From assembly GCA_029547025.1 (NCBI GenBank), contig JAKPQA010000229.1, forward strand, positions 1 through 32,791: a DNA stretch of 32,791 bases. The letters are read 5' to 3'. The notes beneath the pieces are model-generated. The model saw nothing but the letters and a program-made list of their open reading frames with translations, did no database searches and had not been told where the DNA came from. The first letter of the stretch is position 1. Every line of letters begins with the position of its first letter. Shown piece by piece: positions 31,249 through 32,791 of the stretch. The translations under genes and the position numbers were made by a program. This stretch comes from Armatimonadota bacterium (GTDB lineage Bacteria; Armatimonadota; Zipacnadia; UBA1398; JAKPQA01).

Positions 31249-32791
31249 TCACGGCAGCGCCAGTACCGCGTCACGCGAGACCAGGCAATGCCGTGCCCAC
31301 GACCGCCACTCCGAGGGGTCGTGGCCCGCAAACACCCACAGCCACGGAGTCTCGCCTCCGACCCAGCGTTCCTCAGGCCCGAGCCTCTTCCCCACTGCTA
31401 GGCAAGCATCAGGGTGGATCCCGCCCCCCTCGTCCTTCCAGAACCGGACTGTCCACTCACCCGGGCGGCTGACAGCACCGAAGATACCCCCCTCGATCTC
31501 GTCCGTGCAAGCACCGACGGACCCGAGGTAATACATGGGCACGCTGGGGCCCACGACCCGGTCGCCCTGGGGCGAACCCCCGACCAAGGGCCGGCAAAAC
31601 ACGAACACATCGACGAGTTCCCATGGCCTCGGATCGGTGCTGGCTGCCCAGAGGGGGCGAACCAGCACCAGAGGGCGCCCGGAGAGCACGGCCACGCGCA
31701 CCCCTGCACGGTACCGTGCCGGCGCGCTACGCAGGGCTTCGGCCGCACCGTCGTCGCCGACACGGGTCACGGGCTGCCCTCCACCCGTGAAAGCGACCAC
31801 GTAGTCCACCACCGATCCGGCACTCGAACGATGGACGGTCATCTCCTCGACCGCATCGGCCTCGGTCCACAGGTGCTGGCCGCCCACGCGCTGATGGAGC
31901 GCGAACGCCAGACGGCCCAGCCGGAGTCCGTCGTACTCGACCACCTCGAACAGGCCCCCTGATCCCTCAGGGTGGATGAACCGCGCTGCCTCAGCGCGCA
32001 GAACCAGCGAGGTCTCCGTCGTCGTTGTCACCCCGTCGTTGGCGATAGCGAACGCCTGACCCGAAGCGATCTCGGGCACCAGGATCGGACGGGGAGCAGT
32101 GCCCTCGAGGACCATAGGCACATCCCGGAGCTCGTCCACCCCGGTGTTCAGAACTGCCGGCGACTCCGAATGCGGGATCAGATCTCGGGTCGATCCGTCC
32201 CAGCCCGTCAGCCTGGCGAAGGCGAGATGCCCTCCTGGAGCGGGCATGACCCGACTCTCCGACGGGGCCAGATCCAGCTCGATGGTGTGCGCCTCCGCCC
32301 CACCGCTGACGAGCAGGCGTGCTCGAGCGTGGCGTTCGGAGGTGTTGACTGCCTCGACGGCGCCATCGGCGGTAAGCTTCAACTCGATCTCGCCCGACCG
32401 GATGCTGCGTGCGTGGCGCTCGGCCAACCTCGGGTTCACCTCGGCGACCCGCCGGACGAATGCCTCATAGGGCTCGTCTCGCTCGTTGACCAGCCCGTAG
32501 TTGCTGTCCTCGGGGAAAGTCGAACTGATGCCCAGGGCGGGCTCGTCGACCCACATGAAGTAGTGCTGCCCGACCATGAAGGGCAGATCCGCCACCATGT
32601 TGGCGAAGATCTCGTAGCACCGGGCCTTCTGTTCTTGGGTATCGACCCGCATCCCCGCCCCCGCCGTGCACGGCAGCCCACTGTCGAGTGCCGGGAAGCT
32701 CCACTCGGTGATGATCATCGGCTTGCCGGCATGGTCGAAGTAGTCACAGAGCTGCTGAGGCACGTCGAGCACCTGCCCGCGGTCCATGTCG
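31249..32791 (-). CDS. C-terminal part of a glycoside-hydrolase-like protein, 5' partial
   Basis: The frame is open to the window edge, so the N-terminus lies outside; the ATG at 32785-32787 is probably internal. The visible 514 residues start near the end of a TIM barrel: 'HAGKPMIITEWSFPALDSGLP' carries the Glu that acts as nucleophile in clan GH-A enzymes at the end of strand 7, and 'VGQHYFMWVDEPALG' resembles the last barrel strand of agarase/GH50/GH5-like enzymes. Three to four beta-rich modules follow (from about residue 110), ending 'WRSWARHCLVSRDAVLALP'. The exact family is unclear. It is convergent with nothing nearby and is followed by a hairpin. The carbohydrate-active role fits the other enzymes in the window. 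Confidence 0.78.
   Translation of the reverse strand, partial: DMDRGQVLDVPQQLCDYFDHAGKPMIITEWSFPALDSGLPCTAGAGMRVDTQEQKARCYEIFANMVADLPFMVGQHYFMWVDEPALGISSTFPEDSNYGLVNERDEPYEAFVRRVAEVNPRLAERHARSIRSGEIELKLTADGAVEAVNTSERHARARLLVSGGAEAHTIELDLAPSESRVMPAPGGHLAFARLTGWDGSTRDLIPHSESPAVLNTGVDELRDVPMVLEGTAPRPILVPEIASGQAFAIANDGVTTTTETSLVLRAEAARFIHPEGSGGLFEVVEYDGLRLGRLAFALHQRVGGQHLWTEADAVEEMTVHRSSAGSVVDYVVAFTGGGQPVTRVGDDGAAEALRSAPARYRAGVRVAVLSGRPLVLVRPLWAASTDPRPWELVDVFVFCRPLVGGSPQGDRVVGPSVPMYYLGSVGACTDEIEGGIFGAVSRPGEWTVRFWKDEGGGIHPDACLAVGKRLGPEERWVGGETPWLWVFAGHDPSEWRSWARHCLVSRDAVLALP

Overview
This is a GC-rich bacterial chromosome segment. The most telling gene is an outer-membrane porin that carries an SLH (S-layer homology) domain, encoded at 20768-22468. 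SLH-anchored porins are known from diderm lineages such as Deinococcus-Thermus, Cyanobacteria, Negativicutes and Armatimonadota. Together with the many exported glycoside hydrolases (GH20, GH76, GH172), ThuA and sugar-isomerase genes, a HEAT-repeat surface-type protein and a standalone secA-prfB pair, this points to an Armatimonadota-like or related uncultured diderm. That assignment is inference from gene content; no marker gene here settles it.

Layout. 1-1620: end of a HEAT-repeat protein. 1665-3568: a two-gene ATPase (DUF3696 type) plus PIN-nuclease module resembling a defence cassette. 3667-5595: Gfo/Idh/MocA oxidoreductase and nucleoside hydrolase. 5614-5847: a MITE-like inverted-repeat element with a GTAG-type REP pair inside. 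5919-7647: DinB-like protein and a double zinc-ribbon membrane protein, divergent. 7652-10161: divergent Tat-exported GH76 and GH172. 10208-12253: exported alpha/beta hydrolase and a CoA-binding protein, divergent. 12330-15174 (minus strand): sugar isomerase, ThuA and endonuclease Q in one apparent operon. 15306-18608: a large GH20-type enzyme. 18678-20406: ribH and an HtrA protease, 4 bp apart. 20407-20767: a strong sigma70-type promoter and a roughly 300-nt, highly structured leader of the porin gene. 22583-26056: Cgl0159-type aldolase-fold protein, PfkB kinase and FapA-like protein. 26051-30782 (minus strand): lipoprotein, secA and prfB, the last with a programmed +1 frameshift. 31249-32791: end of a glycoside-hydrolase-like protein.

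The common theme is export and use of complex carbohydrates: secreted hydrolases, a porin tethered to the wall, SecA, a periplasmic HtrA protease, and cytoplasmic oxidoreductase, isomerase, aldolase and kinase genes for the released sugars.

The strongest candidates for something undescribed are (i) the porin, whose SLH domain and coiled coil are separated by 20 collagen Gly-X-Y triplets, (ii) its two-domain structured mRNA leader, which contains a small ORF ending at the ribosome binding site, and (iii) the ATPase-PIN pair. All functions are read from motifs by eye; no database search was run.
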